Shown: positions 17,646-26,523 of the stretch, piece after piece
Position numbering within the stretch: position 1 is the first letter of the stretch
How the letters are laid out: each line of letters begins with the position of its first letter
Source of the DNA: CAZUVM01 sp964623885
GTDB taxonomy: Bacteria; Verrucomicrobiota; Verrucomicrobiia; Limisphaerales; UBA8199
Assembly (NCBI GenBank): GCA_964623885.1
Contig: CAZUVM010000115.1
Location: 1-39,716 of the forward strand
Reading direction: 5' to 3'
Length of the DNA stretch: 39,716 nucleotides
Notes under the pieces: model-generated
The model's input: the letters and a program-made list of their open reading frames with translations, nothing else
Told to the model about the DNA's origin: nothing
Database searches by the model: none
Made by a program: the position numbers and the translations under genes

Positions 17646-19190
17646 ATGCTCGCCTGGACCATTTACCTATCCTTTGTGGGCGTGCTATGCCTCATGGTGC
17701 TCCCTGGGCAAAACCCGCGGGCGGCGCGTGCCGTGGCGCTATTGACTGCTCTGGCTGGGTTCGTAGTAGCATTAGTGGGATTTTTTGAAGCACAACCCGG
17801 CGAGATAAGAACCATTGTCCGCATTCCCTGGATCCCCAGCCTCGGAATCCAATACTACCTCGCGGCAGACGGCCTTAGCCTAACCCTCGTTTTGTTGACC
17901 GGCTTTGCCGCCATCGCCGGCATTCTGTTCTCGTGGAACATCGAACATCGCGCCAAGGAGTTCTTTGCTTTCTATCTCGCGCTCATTGGCGGCGTGTATG
18001 GCGTGTTCCTGAGCTTCGATCTTTTCCTGCTGTTCGTCTTCTATGAACTGGCCATTATCCCGAAGTATTTCCTGATCGCCATTTGGGGTTCGACCCGTCG
18101 CGAATATGGCGCAATGAAACTGGCGCTCTACTCCTTCGTTGGCAGTGCCCTGGTCTTGATCGGCATCATCTCGGCATTTGTGCTGGACGGTGGCAAAACC
18201 ATGAGCCTGCTCGAACTGGCCCATACTTCATTCCCGCGTGATTTCCAGATGTGGGCATTTCCGCTGGTGTTCGTCGGCTTTGCCATTCTTGCCGGTATGT
18301 GGCCTTTTCATACCTGGGCGCCCACTGGCCACGTTGCCGCGCCCACTGCCGCCTCGATGCTGCTCGCCGGCGTCGTGATGAAGCTCGGCGCCTACGGCTG
18401 CCTGCGCGTGGCGATGACCATTTTTCCCGAGGGTCTCGCACCCTGGGGCTTTCAAGTGCTGGGTCTCGGCTCCTGGCGCGATGTCTTCGCCCTTCTGGCG
18501 GTAATTGGCATTGTGTATGGCGCGACCGTGGCGCTGGTGCAGCGCGATTTCAAATTCGTGATCGGCTATTCCAGCGTGAGCCACATGGGATTTGTTCTGC
18601 TGGGGTTGATGACGATAACCACGATTGGCTTGAGCGGGGCGGTGCTGCAGATGTTTTCACACGGAATTATCGCCGGCCTGCTGTTCGCGGTGGTCGGACG
18701 CATGGTTTATGACCGGACTCACACGCGCGACCTGGCGGAGCTGCAGCCGATGAATTTGAGCCAACAACTCCCTTTTGCAGCAGTAGCCTTCACGCTGGCA
18801 AGTGTCGCTTCTATGGGTCTGCCTGGCTTTAGCGGTTTTGTCGCTGAGCTGCAGGTCCTCATCGGCGCTTGGAAAGCCTTTCCGACATTGGCGGTCGTCA
18901 GCGGCCTGGGGATCGTCATAGGTGTGGCTTACACCCTCCGCGCCTTGCAGAAAGCCTTCTTCGCCGAAAAGGATGAGACAGCCCATTCTGGGGTCGCGGC
19001 CGGTCATGCCGATGGCCCCGGCCATTCCGCGCATCTGCCTGCCATTTCTGTCCCCGAGTGGATCGGCGCGCTGCTGCTGATCGGAACCTCGCTTTTCGCG
19101 GGCCTCTACCCGCGCTTTCTTCTTGACCTGATTGTGCCGAGCTTTGCCTCGCCTTTGTTTGATGGGTTGAGGAAAACCTGCGGATTATGA
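17646..19190 (+). CDS. nuoM: NuoM paralog, second copy, lacking the helix-7 lysine
   Basis: This 514-residue membrane protein is clearly of the NuoM family: helix-5 E134 (FYELAIIPKYFLIAIWG), PFHTWAPTGHVAAPTAASMLLAGVVMKLGAYG with helix-8 K246, and helix-12 E401 (GFSGFVAELQVL). The helix-7 position that is lysine in the first copy (K236) is leucine here (L215, in FAILAGMWPFHTW). It has the same size as the first copy but a very different sequence, so the pair is an ancient duplication or was acquired separately. An insert (EKDETAHSGVAAGHADGPGHSAHLPAI) precedes the last helix. Two adjacent NuoM subunits are the hallmark of '2M' complex I. nuoN follows after 46 bases. Confidence 0.92.
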   Translation: MLAWTIYLSFVGVLCLMVLPGQNPRAARAVALLTALAGFVVALVGFFEAQPGEIRTIVRIPWIPSLGIQYYLAADGLSLTLVLLTGFAAIAGILFSWNIEHRAKEFFAFYLALIGGVYGVFLSFDLFLLFVFYELAIIPKYFLIAIWGSTRREYGAMKLALYSFVGSALVLIGIISAFVLDGGKTMSLLELAHTSFPRDFQMWAFPLVFVGFAILAGMWPFHTWAPTGHVAAPTAASMLLAGVVMKLGAYGCLRVAMTIFPEGLAPWGFQVLGLGSWRDVFALLAVIGIVYGATVALVQRDFKFVIGYSSVSHMGFVLLGLMTITTIGLSGAVLQMFSHGIIAGLLFAVVGRMVYDRTHTRDLAELQPMNLSQQLPFAAVAFTLASVASMGLPGFSGFVAELQVLIGAWKAFPTLAVVSGLGIVIGVAYTLRALQKAFFAEKDETAHSGVAAGHADGPGHSAHLPAISVPEWIGALLLIGTSLFAGLYPRFLLDLIVPSFASPLFDGLRKTCGL

Positions 19191-19236
19191 ATCCATTGAA
19201 ACCGAATTTGAAATTTCAAATCTCAATCGCGGTGCA

Positions 19237-20730
19237 ATGAGTTACCTGCCGATATTTCAGGTAACGATCCCCGAGCTCCTGGTGGTGCTCGGCGCCCTGG
19301 TCGCGCTGGGCGCCGATCTGTTGGCCATGCAGGACCTCGAGCCGCGCTTCCGGCGTGTCATCAGTGTGATGATTTCTTCCGCGGGTTGCCTGGCCTCCAT
19401 CGGTTGGATGCTCGTCCTGCCTCAACACCAGGCTATTATCGGAGACGGGATATTCGTTGCCGCTCCTCTGATCCAGTTGGTGAAATGCGCCGTGCTGGTG
19501 TTAACGATTTGCACGCTGTTGCTCTCCATTGAAACAGAATTCACTCACCACATCGGCGAATACTGCGGCCTCATTATGCTGGCGGCCGTCGGAATGATGT
19601 TCCTCGTCAGCGCCCAGGATATCCTGATGATCTTCGTTTCGCTCGAACTGACCAGTCTCTCGCTTTACATCCTCTCGGCCTTTGATAAGCGCAGCCAGAC
19701 CTCGGCCGAAGCGGCATTGAAATATTTCCTTTTCGGCGGCCTTTCCGCTGCGTTCACACTCTTTGGCCTGAGCTTGCTTTACGGCATCTCGGGATCGACC
19801 AACCTGACCCAAATTGCCGCCGCCATTCATGGGCCCAGGCTCGACCCTCTGCTCCTTTTGGCGATTATCATGACGGTCATCGGATTTGGTTTCAAAGTCG
19901 CCGCGGCCCCGTTTCATTTGTGGGCTCCGGATGCTTATCAGGGCGCGCCGACGCCGAGCGCGGCTTTCATTGCTTCCGGTTCGAAAGTTGCCGGTTTCTT
20001 CATTTTGGCGAGAGTGATGTCACTTGGGTTTAAGGGCGCCGAAGGCAGTGGCGCATGGCACGCCTGGTCACCCGGTTATGTCCCTGTGCTGGCAATCGTT
20101 GCCGTCGTTTCGATGTTGCTTGGTAACTTCGCCGCGATCGTGCAAACCAGCGTGCGCCGCCTGTTGGCCTATTCCGCGATCGCTCATGCTGGTTATTTGT
20201 TGCTGGCAGTGATGGCGCCGGGCGAACAAAGCCTTGCCGCGCTCGTCTACTACGTCGTCACGTACGGGCTGACTACCCTCGGCGCTTTTGGCGTTGTCGC
20301 GGTCGTCGAACAGCAGGCCGGTGCTGCTCGATTGCTCGATTTCGCGGGCCTCAGCCGGCGCGCGCCCCTGGTGGCTTTTTGCCTCATGATTTTCATGCTG
20401 TCGCTCGCCGGCATACCGCCGCTGGCGGGTTTCTTTGGCAAGTTTTTTGTGTTTAGTGCCGCGCTTGGCGCTCCCCCGCAGCAGTTCGATCTGCTTTGGC
20501 TCGTCATCCTGGCGCTCGGCCTGAGCGCTGTCTCTTTGTACTATTACCTCAAGGTGCTTAAGCAGGCTTATGTCGCCCCGGCTCCGACTGAGACGGCTGG
20601 GCCAGCGCCACCTATACTAATCCAGGCGCTTATCGCCTTGATTGCCCTCGGGGTCATTGCCCTCGGGTGCTTTCCCGAGTGGTTCGTGGCGAAACTTACG
20701 GGCGCAATCGCCCTCGCCGGCCTGCATTAA
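19237..20730 (+). CDS. nuoN: NADH-quinone oxidoreductase subunit N
   Basis: This is the antiporter-like subunit closest to the peripheral arm of complex I. The 497-residue protein has about 14 helices. It shows the helix-5 region FVSLELTSLSLYILSAF, the helix-7 lysine in FGFKVAAAPFHLWAPDAYQGAPTPSAAFIASGSKVAG with a further lysine in helix 8, and GIPPLAGFFGKFFVFSAA with the helix-12 lysine usual for NuoN. It closes the nuo cluster, with 46 bases between it and the second nuoM. It lacks any oddity. Confidence 0.95.
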   Translation: MSYLPIFQVTIPELLVVLGALVALGADLLAMQDLEPRFRRVISVMISSAGCLASIGWMLVLPQHQAIIGDGIFVAAPLIQLVKCAVLVLTICTLLLSIETEFTHHIGEYCGLIMLAAVGMMFLVSAQDILMIFVSLELTSLSLYILSAFDKRSQTSAEAALKYFLFGGLSAAFTLFGLSLLYGISGSTNLTQIAAAIHGPRLDPLLLLAIIMTVIGFGFKVAAAPFHLWAPDAYQGAPTPSAAFIASGSKVAGFFILARVMSLGFKGAEGSGAWHAWSPGYVPVLAIVAVVSMLLGNFAAIVQTSVRRLLAYSAIAHAGYLLLAVMAPGEQSLAALVYYVVTYGLTTLGAFGVVAVVEQQAGAARLLDFAGLSRRAPLVAFCLMIFMLSLAGIPPLAGFFGKFFVFSAALGAPPQQFDLLWLVILALGLSAVSLYYYLKVLKQAYVAPAPTETAGPAPPILIQALIALIALGVIALGCFPEWFVAKLTGAIALAGLH

Positions 20731-20785
20731 TCTTTCTTTACTCTTGCGGCACACCGCTGGTTTCTGCTAAGCATTCTTTGACCTT

Positions 20786-21541
20786 ATGGCAGCCATTGGA
20801 CGATTCCAAAAAGGCGACGAGATCTTTTACGCCAAAGTTCTGGATGGCGAAGGCTTTCGTCTCCGCGGCGATGTCTTTGGCTCGCCGTCCTTTGACCGCA
20901 AGCCGATCAAGCTGCGCGGTTTGCGCACCCTAGCTCCGATTGTCCCTTCCAAGATAATCGCCGTTGGACTCAATTACGCCGATCACGCGCGAGAATCCAA
21001 CAAGCCACTGCCCAAAGAACCGTTATTCTGGTTCAAAGCCACAACTTCGCTGTTGCCTGACGGTGGTAAAATCGAAGTGCCGTTTGCCAATCACCGCACT
21101 GATTTTGAGGCAGAACTGGCTATCGTCATTGGCCGCCGCATGCGCAATGTGACTCCCGCTGCCGCACCGCGCTACATCCTCGGGTACACCGCTGCCCAGG
21201 ACATCAGCGACCGCACTATCCAACACAGCGAAAGTCAATGGGCCCGCGCCAAGTCGTTCGACACTTTCACTCCGCTGGGACCTTACGTCGAAACGAAAAT
21301 CGACCCGCACACCCTGAACATTCAACTCTTTCAAAACGGACAGTTGCGCCAGAACTCGCATACCAGCCAGCTAATCTTCAATTGCTTCAAGCTCGTCAGC
21401 TTTATCTCGACTAATCTCACGCTGCTGCCCGGCGACATCATCCTCACCGGCACTCCCAGCGGCGTCGGTCCCATCCAATCCGGCGACCGCCTCGAAGTCC
21501 GCATCCAGGGACTGGCACCGTTGGTGAACACGGTGAAGTAG
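20786..21541 (+). CDS. Fumarylacetoacetate hydrolase family protein
   Basis: This is a 251-residue cytosolic enzyme of the FAH/HpcE family, which cleaves or decarboxylates beta-diketo and oxo-acid substrates; members include oxaloacetate decarboxylase and fumarylpyruvate hydrolase, and the substrate cannot be told from sequence. The signature motifs are present: 'AVGLNYADHARESN', 'LFWFKATTSLLPDGG', the metal-binding 'DFEAELAIVIGRRM', 'AQDISDRTIQ' and 'GTPSGVGPIQSGD'. The N-terminal 60 residues form the small beta domain common in the family. It starts 55 bases after nuoN, so it may share the transcript. Confidence 0.88.
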   Translation: MAAIGRFQKGDEIFYAKVLDGEGFRLRGDVFGSPSFDRKPIKLRGLRTLAPIVPSKIIAVGLNYADHARESNKPLPKEPLFWFKATTSLLPDGGKIEVPFANHRTDFEAELAIVIGRRMRNVTPAAAPRYILGYTAAQDISDRTIQHSESQWARAKSFDTFTPLGPYVETKIDPHTLNIQLFQNGQLRQNSHTSQLIFNCFKLVSFISTNLTLLPGDIILTGTPSGVGPIQSGDRLEVRIQGLAPLVNTVK

Positions 21542-21579
21542 CTGGAATATCTACTACCCTTTGGTAGGTTGTACGGGAA

Positions 21580-21756
21580 ATGAAGAAGAAGCGCAGAATT
21601 ACAGGGTTCCGTAGCGATATTGATTGGGACTCCATTAGTGAGCAAACCCGCCAACGATGTAACAAGCTCACTAACGAACAGCGTCAGCGGTTAAGGGCTG
21701 ACGCGCTGCGCATCATCTATAGTTCCGATGCAAAAACCACAGCTCGTAGCGGTTGA
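21580..21756 (+). CDS. Short charged ORF, putative antitoxin partner of the PIN nuclease
   Basis: The 58-residue product starts MKKKRRITGFRSDIDWDSI, has a helical middle (TNEQRQRLRADALRII) and ends TTARSG. It is highly basic and charged, with no membrane segment. Its last 29 bases overlap the start of the PIN gene in another frame, the layout usual for antitoxin-toxin pairs. No antitoxin DNA-binding domain (AbrB, RHH, Phd) is recognisable by eye, though the size fits. AGG lies in 'ggtaggttgtacgggaa' before the ATG. Function is inferred from context only. Confidence 0.5.
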   Translation: MKKKRRITGFRSDIDWDSISEQTRQRCNKLTNEQRQRLRADALRIIYSSDAKTTARSG

Positions 21757-22234
21757 CACAAATATACTGTTTCGGCTAAGCGACCGCCACGAGCCCACCA
21801 TTGACGTCTGGCATTTGATCCATCGGCGGCTTCGGCCTGTACAGTTTATTGTGCCACCTACTGTGTTGACGGAGCTCGCGTTTAAAGTTCGGGGTGACTC
21901 TGGTTCCAAAGTCGGTGATTTGGCTCGTAGAGCCTTGGAGGAGCTTCGTTCACGTTGGCGAATGCATCCAGTGGAGTTGAACGCACTTCAGGACGCGCTC
22001 GCCGCCAACGCTGCCCAACGACTGCGTGATGCGGGTTTGCTGCCGTACGAGGAACGCAACGATGCGCTGTTGGTAGCCGAATCCGCCGTTCTAGAATCCA
22101 TTCTTCTAGTCAGTCGCGACTCCCACCTTCTTTGCATCGACCACGAGTCTCTATCCCTCGTTTTCTCTAAGCTCGACTTAGTGGCGCCTGTAATCGCGTC
22201 GCCAGAAAAGCTGCTCAGAAAATTCTACAAGTAA
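21728..22234 (+). CDS. PIN-domain ribonuclease-like protein
   Basis: The 168-residue protein has all four acidic positions of a PIN domain: D10 in VAVDTNILF, E49 in VLTELAF, D112 in ERNDALLVAES and D131 in VSRDSHLL. This family cleaves RNA with Mg2+ or Mn2+ and includes VapC toxins. It is longer than many VapC proteins (about 130 residues), with a helical middle. The gene overlaps the preceding 58-residue ORF and sits just before proS (3 bases between stop and start). It could be a solitary housekeeping nuclease rather than a toxin. Confidence 0.8.
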   Translation: MQKPQLVAVDTNILFRLSDRHEPTIDVWHLIHRRLRPVQFIVPPTVLTELAFKVRGDSGSKVGDLARRALEELRSRWRMHPVELNALQDALAANAAQRLRDAGLLPYEERNDALLVAESAVLESILLVSRDSHLLCIDHESLSLVFSKLDLVAPVIASPEKLLRKFYK

Positions 22235-22237
22235 GCT

Positions 22238-23956
22238 ATGCGCTGGAGCCAAACCTTAGTCCCAACTCTCAAGGAAACCCCTGCCGAAGCGGAGATCGTT
22301 TCGCACAAATTTTTGCTCAGAGCCGGATTGATCCGCAAGCTGAGCGGCGGACTCTATACGTTCCTGCCGCTCGGGCTGCGAGCCTTGCGCAAGGTCGAAC
22401 AGATTGTGCGCGAGGAGATGAACCGGGCCGGCGCGCTCGAAGTGCTCATGCCCGCTTTACAACCTCCCGAAATTTGGCAGCAGAGCGGTCGGTATGAAAC
22501 CGCCAAGGACGTGCTTTTCAAGGTTCGCGACCGGGCCAAAAAAGACTGGGTCCTTGGTCCTACGCATGAAGAAGTCATTACCTCGTTGGTGGCTGGAGAG
22601 ATTAATTCCTACCGGCAAATGCCGAAGAATTTTTATCAAATCCAAACCAAGTTCCGCGACGAAATCCGCCCGCGCTTCGGCCTCATGCGCGCCAAGGAAT
22701 TCATCATGAAGGACGCGTACAGCTTCGATGCCACCGACGAAGCCGCCCAGCAGAGCTACCGCAAAATGTACGACGCTTACAGCCGCATCTTCCAGCGCTG
22801 CGGCCTCAAGACCTTGCCGGTTGAAGCCGATACTGGTGTAATGGGTGGCAAGTTCTCCCACGAATTCATGGTTCCGGCGGAGACCGGCGAAAACGAAGTG
22901 GTGTTTTGCGAGGCGTGCGGCTACGCCGCTAACGTGGAAAAGGCCAGCTCGAAGGTCCAAAGCTCGGAATCCGTAAGACAAAGCCCCGGTCCCGCAGTTG
23001 AAAAGTTTGCCACACCGGGCGTCGTCACCATCGAGGCCCTAACTCGCGCACCCTACAACGTTGCTGCCGAAAAACAGATCAAGACTCTCGTCTATGTAGC
23101 CGAAAGCAAATTGGTATTGGTCCTCCTTCGTGGTGACGACCAATTGAATGAAGCCAAGTTGGCCGGTGCGTTAGGCACCGCCACTTTCAGGCCGGCCGAA
23201 CCCAATGAAATCTTCGCCGCCCTCGGGGCGCATCCCGGCAGCCTTGGTGCCGTCGGAGTTGCGGGACATCCTGTGTACGCCGATGAACGGCTACGCAACG
23301 CGGCCGAAATGACCACCGGTGCCAACACCGACGGCTTCCATTTGCGTCACGTGGCGATGGACAGAGATATCCAGCCTGCCCATTGGGCGGACTTGAGGCT
23401 AGTGCAAGCTGGCGAGCCCTGTCCGCAATGTGGCAAGCCGCTGAAGCTGCAACGCGCGATCGAGGTCGGCCACGTCTTCAAACTCGGCACGAAATACAGC
23501 CTCGCCCTCAATGCCCTGTTTCTAGACGAATCGGGCAAACAGCAGCCTGCCATCATGGGCTGTTACGGAATAGGAGTGACGCGCACGTTGCAAGCGGTGA
23601 TCGAGCAAAGCCATGACGATAACGGAATCATCTGGCCTCTGAGCGTCGCCCCGTACCGCGTGTGCATCACTCCGCTGAATGTGGCGCCGGACAGTCTTGT
23701 CATGCAGCAGGCCGAAAAGCTTTACGCCGATCTCAACGCGCGCGGCGTCGATGTCATTCTCGACGATCGCAACGAACGGCCCGGAGTGAAGTTCAAAGAT
23801 TCTGAGCTCGTAGGTTTCCCGCTGCGCATCGGGATTGGGGAGAAGTCGCTCGCGAAAGGCGAGGTGGAATTAAAGCCGCGTGCCGGAGGGTTACTGGCGA
23901 TTAAAGCTGAAGAAGCAGTGACACGTGTCCTGGAGTTGTTGAAAGCGGAGGCATAG
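22238..23956 (+). CDS. proS: Prolyl-tRNA synthetase
   Basis: ATP-dependent attachment of proline to tRNA-Pro in the cytosol. The 572-residue length matches the bacterial type carrying an editing domain. Class II signatures are present: the N-terminal 'VSHKFLLRAGLIRKLSGGLYTFLPLG', motif 2 'FRDEIRPRFGLMRAKEFIMKDAYSFD' and motif 3 'GIGVTRTLQAVIEQSHDD'. The YbaK-like editing insertion runs from about residue 230 to 390, followed by CPQCGKPLKLQRAIEVGHVFKLGTKYS. The C-terminal anticodon-binding domain has 'VDVILDDRNERPGVKFKDSELVGFPLRIGIG'. The editing domain is expected to clear Ala-tRNA-Pro. Confidence 0.97.
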   Translation: MRWSQTLVPTLKETPAEAEIVSHKFLLRAGLIRKLSGGLYTFLPLGLRALRKVEQIVREEMNRAGALEVLMPALQPPEIWQQSGRYETAKDVLFKVRDRAKKDWVLGPTHEEVITSLVAGEINSYRQMPKNFYQIQTKFRDEIRPRFGLMRAKEFIMKDAYSFDATDEAAQQSYRKMYDAYSRIFQRCGLKTLPVEADTGVMGGKFSHEFMVPAETGENEVVFCEACGYAANVEKASSKVQSSESVRQSPGPAVEKFATPGVVTIEALTRAPYNVAAEKQIKTLVYVAESKLVLVLLRGDDQLNEAKLAGALGTATFRPAEPNEIFAALGAHPGSLGAVGVAGHPVYADERLRNAAEMTTGANTDGFHLRHVAMDRDIQPAHWADLRLVQAGEPCPQCGKPLKLQRAIEVGHVFKLGTKYSLALNALFLDESGKQQPAIMGCYGIGVTRTLQAVIEQSHDDNGIIWPLSVAPYRVCITPLNVAPDSLVMQQAEKLYADLNARGVDVILDDRNERPGVKFKDSELVGFPLRIGIGEKSLAKGEVELKPRAGGLLAIKAEEAVTRVLELLKAEA

Positions 23957-23973
23957 GCCTTACGTCATCCGGT

Positions 23974-26325
23974 CTATTTTCCGGTTGCCGCCGGCCGATC
24001 GAGGCATTCGCGCACTGCCTTGGCAAGCGTTACGTGCGTATAGGGCTTTTGGAGGAAAACTGCCTGACCGTTCCGAATAAAAGCAGTGTCAAGATCATCC
24101 ATGCTGTAACCACTGGCGAAAATGACCTTTAGATCAGGTCTGGTCAGCAGGAGTTGCTGGGCCAGATCCATCCCGGACACACCTTCGGGCATCACCATGT
24201 CTGTCAGCACCAAATCAATGTCGTCCTTGTGCTGTTCCCACATGCCGAGCGCCTCACGCCCCGACCCGGCTTCCAGGATTTGATAGCCGCATTCCTCGAG
24301 GATCACATGGGCCAAATCGCGCAGGACTGGCTCATCTTCGACGACCAGAATGGTTTCGCGGCCCCCGCGCAATGCGGCTGATGGTGCCGTAACGGCCGCT
24401 TTGGCTTCCGCCGGCTTGGTACTTGCAGGGAAGAAGACACTAAATGTCGAACCCTTGCCGGGCTCGCTGACAACCTGAATCCAACCTTCGTGCTGCTTAA
24501 CAATGCCGTACACTGTCGCGAGACCCAAGCCGGTGCCTTTGCCCACTTCTTTCGTCGTAAAGAACGGCTCAAAAATCCTCGCCACCGTCGCCTGGTCCAT
24601 CCCGCACCCCGTATCGCTGACTCCGAGGCAAACATACCTGCCTAACCGCGCTTCCGGGTGGCTTTGCACATAAGCCTGATTGATCTGAACCTGGGTCGTC
24701 GTTACTGTCAGGGAACCCCCCCTCGGCATCGCATCGCGCGCGTTCACGGCTAAATTCATGATCACCTGTTCCAACATCCCCACATCCGCTTCCACCAGCG
24801 GAAGCTCGGATGGCGGAATGAATTTCAAACTGATTGTCTCGCCCAGCAAACGTTCCAGCATTTTGCCCAGGTGAGAAACGACTTCGCGCAAATCAAGTGG
24901 CTTCGGTTGCATGACGTTCTTGCGGCTGAACATCAGCAACTGGCGCGTAAGCGCGGCGGCGCGTTCGGAAGCGAAGTAAATGGCCTGCGTTGATTCGAGC
25001 AACTCAGGAGCCTCGGCCGACTTGGTGAGCAACAGGCCGGCGTGGCCCTGGATAATAGTCAGCATGTTGTTGAAGTCATGTGCTACCCCGGCTGCAAGTT
25101 GCCCAACCGACTCCATTTTTTGTGACTGTCGCAGCTGTGCTTCGAGACTCAACCGATTTGTGATCTCTTCCACATACGCATGGACGACCTGGTTGGCCGG
25201 TACCGGGTGAAAAGACCATGAAAGCGTGCGGCCTTCCTGCCGCGTTTCCAGTGTGAGCCGCCCAGGAGCGCTGTCCAGGCAAGTCCGCACTAGCGCGGCG
25301 ATGTTAGGCGGCAGAATCTCGCGCGGATGAGACCGTCCCATGGACGAGGCCAGTTTGGCCGCTGCGTCATTGCTATAACTGACAACGCCCGAAGTCGTCA
25401 GCTCCATGGCGGGGTTGGGATTGAGCTGGGCAAACGACGCCAGCTTCTCCAATTCCGCTTCTGCCATTTTCCGTGCCGCAGCCATGGCCAACACCGTGGC
25501 TACCGCGAGTAGAAAATGCACCTCATCCTCATTAAACTCTCGCGCGCGGCTCGTGTGCGCTCCTAACACGCCAAAGGCCTGGCCCTGGCCAGTGATCGCC
25601 ACCGTTACGCCACTCACCACGCCATGATCCTGCAGCAGCTTCGCACCCCGAAATCGCGTCTCTCGCGCCAGGTTCTCCACAATTACGGGTTCCCCCGCGC
25701 TCAGTGTAAACCCGAGCTGGTTCTGCGAATCGGCCGGCAACCGCACCTTTCCGACCAATCCCTCTTTCCACCCCAGTCCCGCTTCCAATGAAAGTTCATT
25801 GCCGGGTTCAAGTCGGAACACAGCGCAGAACTCCACCTCCAGAGTTTGGCCAACCAACATGACCGCCTGGTTCAGCAGCGCAGTGAAATCCTTGCTGACC
25901 AGCGCGAACTGCCCCAGCGCGCTGACAACCGTTTGCTGAAAGGAGCGACTCAGCAACGCCTTTTCCACCTGTTCGCGTTCTTTGACCCGCTGTTCCAAGG
26001 AAGCGGCCATGGCATCGAAGGTGCGCGCTAACTCCCCCAATTCTCCAGTCTCGTGAGCCAACCCGGTGCGGCTGCTCAAGTCTCCCTCCGCCAGCTGTCG
26101 CGCGGCTCGATAAAGTAACCTCACTTGCCGCAAAACAAAGCGTTCGCCCCCGAACCACGCGGCGGCCAGGGCGAAGAGTCCCACTACGACAGAGAGCATG
26201 GTCCAGGGCCAATCGGCCTCGGGACCCATTCGCTTGATGACATAATAAGCCACCGCCCAGGTCGGACCAATCGCCAAAAAAACGGTGCCGACCAACCTGG
26301 CCCTTAAGCTCGAAAAACTCGTCAT
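23974..26325 (-). CDS. Membrane hybrid histidine kinase (HAMP-GAF-PAS-HisKA-HATPase-REC)
   Basis: From the ATG at 26325 the product is 783 residues. The upstream extension in the same frame looks non-coding and includes the divergent FHA gene's leader, so it is rejected. Two hydrophobic helices (residues about 10-30 and 38-58) precede HAMP (about 60-110). A GAF domain (about 135-285) ends with 'VATVLAMAAARKM', followed by a PAS-like region. HisKA carries the phospho-acceptor His at about 416 (AAGVAHDFNNMLT). HATPase boxes are NLAVNARDAM, DTGCGMD and GKGTGLGLATVYG. A C-terminal receiver (from about 653) has 'TDMVMP' with the phospho-Asp near 707 and the Lys in LQKPY. The periplasmic part is almost absent, so the signal is probably cytoplasmic or in the membrane. 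No partner regulator lies beside it. Confidence 0.92.
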   Translation of the reverse strand: MTSFSSLRARLVGTVFLAIGPTWAVAYYVIKRMGPEADWPWTMLSVVVGLFALAAAWFGGERFVLRQVRLLYRAARQLAEGDLSSRTGLAHETGELGELARTFDAMAASLEQRVKEREQVEKALLSRSFQQTVVSALGQFALVSKDFTALLNQAVMLVGQTLEVEFCAVFRLEPGNELSLEAGLGWKEGLVGKVRLPADSQNQLGFTLSAGEPVIVENLARETRFRGAKLLQDHGVVSGVTVAITGQGQAFGVLGAHTSRAREFNEDEVHFLLAVATVLAMAAARKMAEAELEKLASFAQLNPNPAMELTTSGVVSYSNDAAAKLASSMGRSHPREILPPNIAALVRTCLDSAPGRLTLETRQEGRTLSWSFHPVPANQVVHAYVEEITNRLSLEAQLRQSQKMESVGQLAAGVAHDFNNMLTIIQGHAGLLLTKSAEAPELLESTQAIYFASERAAALTRQLLMFSRKNVMQPKPLDLREVVSHLGKMLERLLGETISLKFIPPSELPLVEADVGMLEQVIMNLAVNARDAMPRGGSLTVTTTQVQINQAYVQSHPEARLGRYVCLGVSDTGCGMDQATVARIFEPFFTTKEVGKGTGLGLATVYGIVKQHEGWIQVVSEPGKGSTFSVFFPASTKPAEAKAAVTAPSAALRGGRETILVVEDEPVLRDLAHVILEECGYQILEAGSGREALGMWEQHKDDIDLVLTDMVMPEGVSGMDLAQQLLLTRPDLKVIFASGYSMDDLDTAFIRNGQAVFLQKPYTHVTLAKAVRECLDRPAATGK

Positions 26326-26523
26326 CGCCGGCCGCGTAGTGGTTTGTGCGTGGCAGCATAGGGGCGAACGAAAAGGAGGAAAAGCGATTTCTGGCTGAAT
26401 ACTCCCCTGCGACCCGACGTCGTTCTGTGCGAATGTAACCGCTATGTCGGCGTCGGCGTCAATTATGTTGGGTGGTTGTTGGCGCGGGCCAAACTGCTGC
26501 AACCGCCCGCCAGGAGACTGCAT

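Noticed and set aside
21541..21580. Hairpin ctacc-cttt-ggtag as a terminator after the FAH-family gene
   Set aside because: The stem is only five base pairs and no T-run follows.
26326..26523. 66-residue N-terminal extension of the hybrid kinase
   Set aside because: The extension is rich in Gln/Pro/Ala without a signal, overlaps the promoter region of the FHA gene, and the ATG at 26325 directly precedes the membrane helix.
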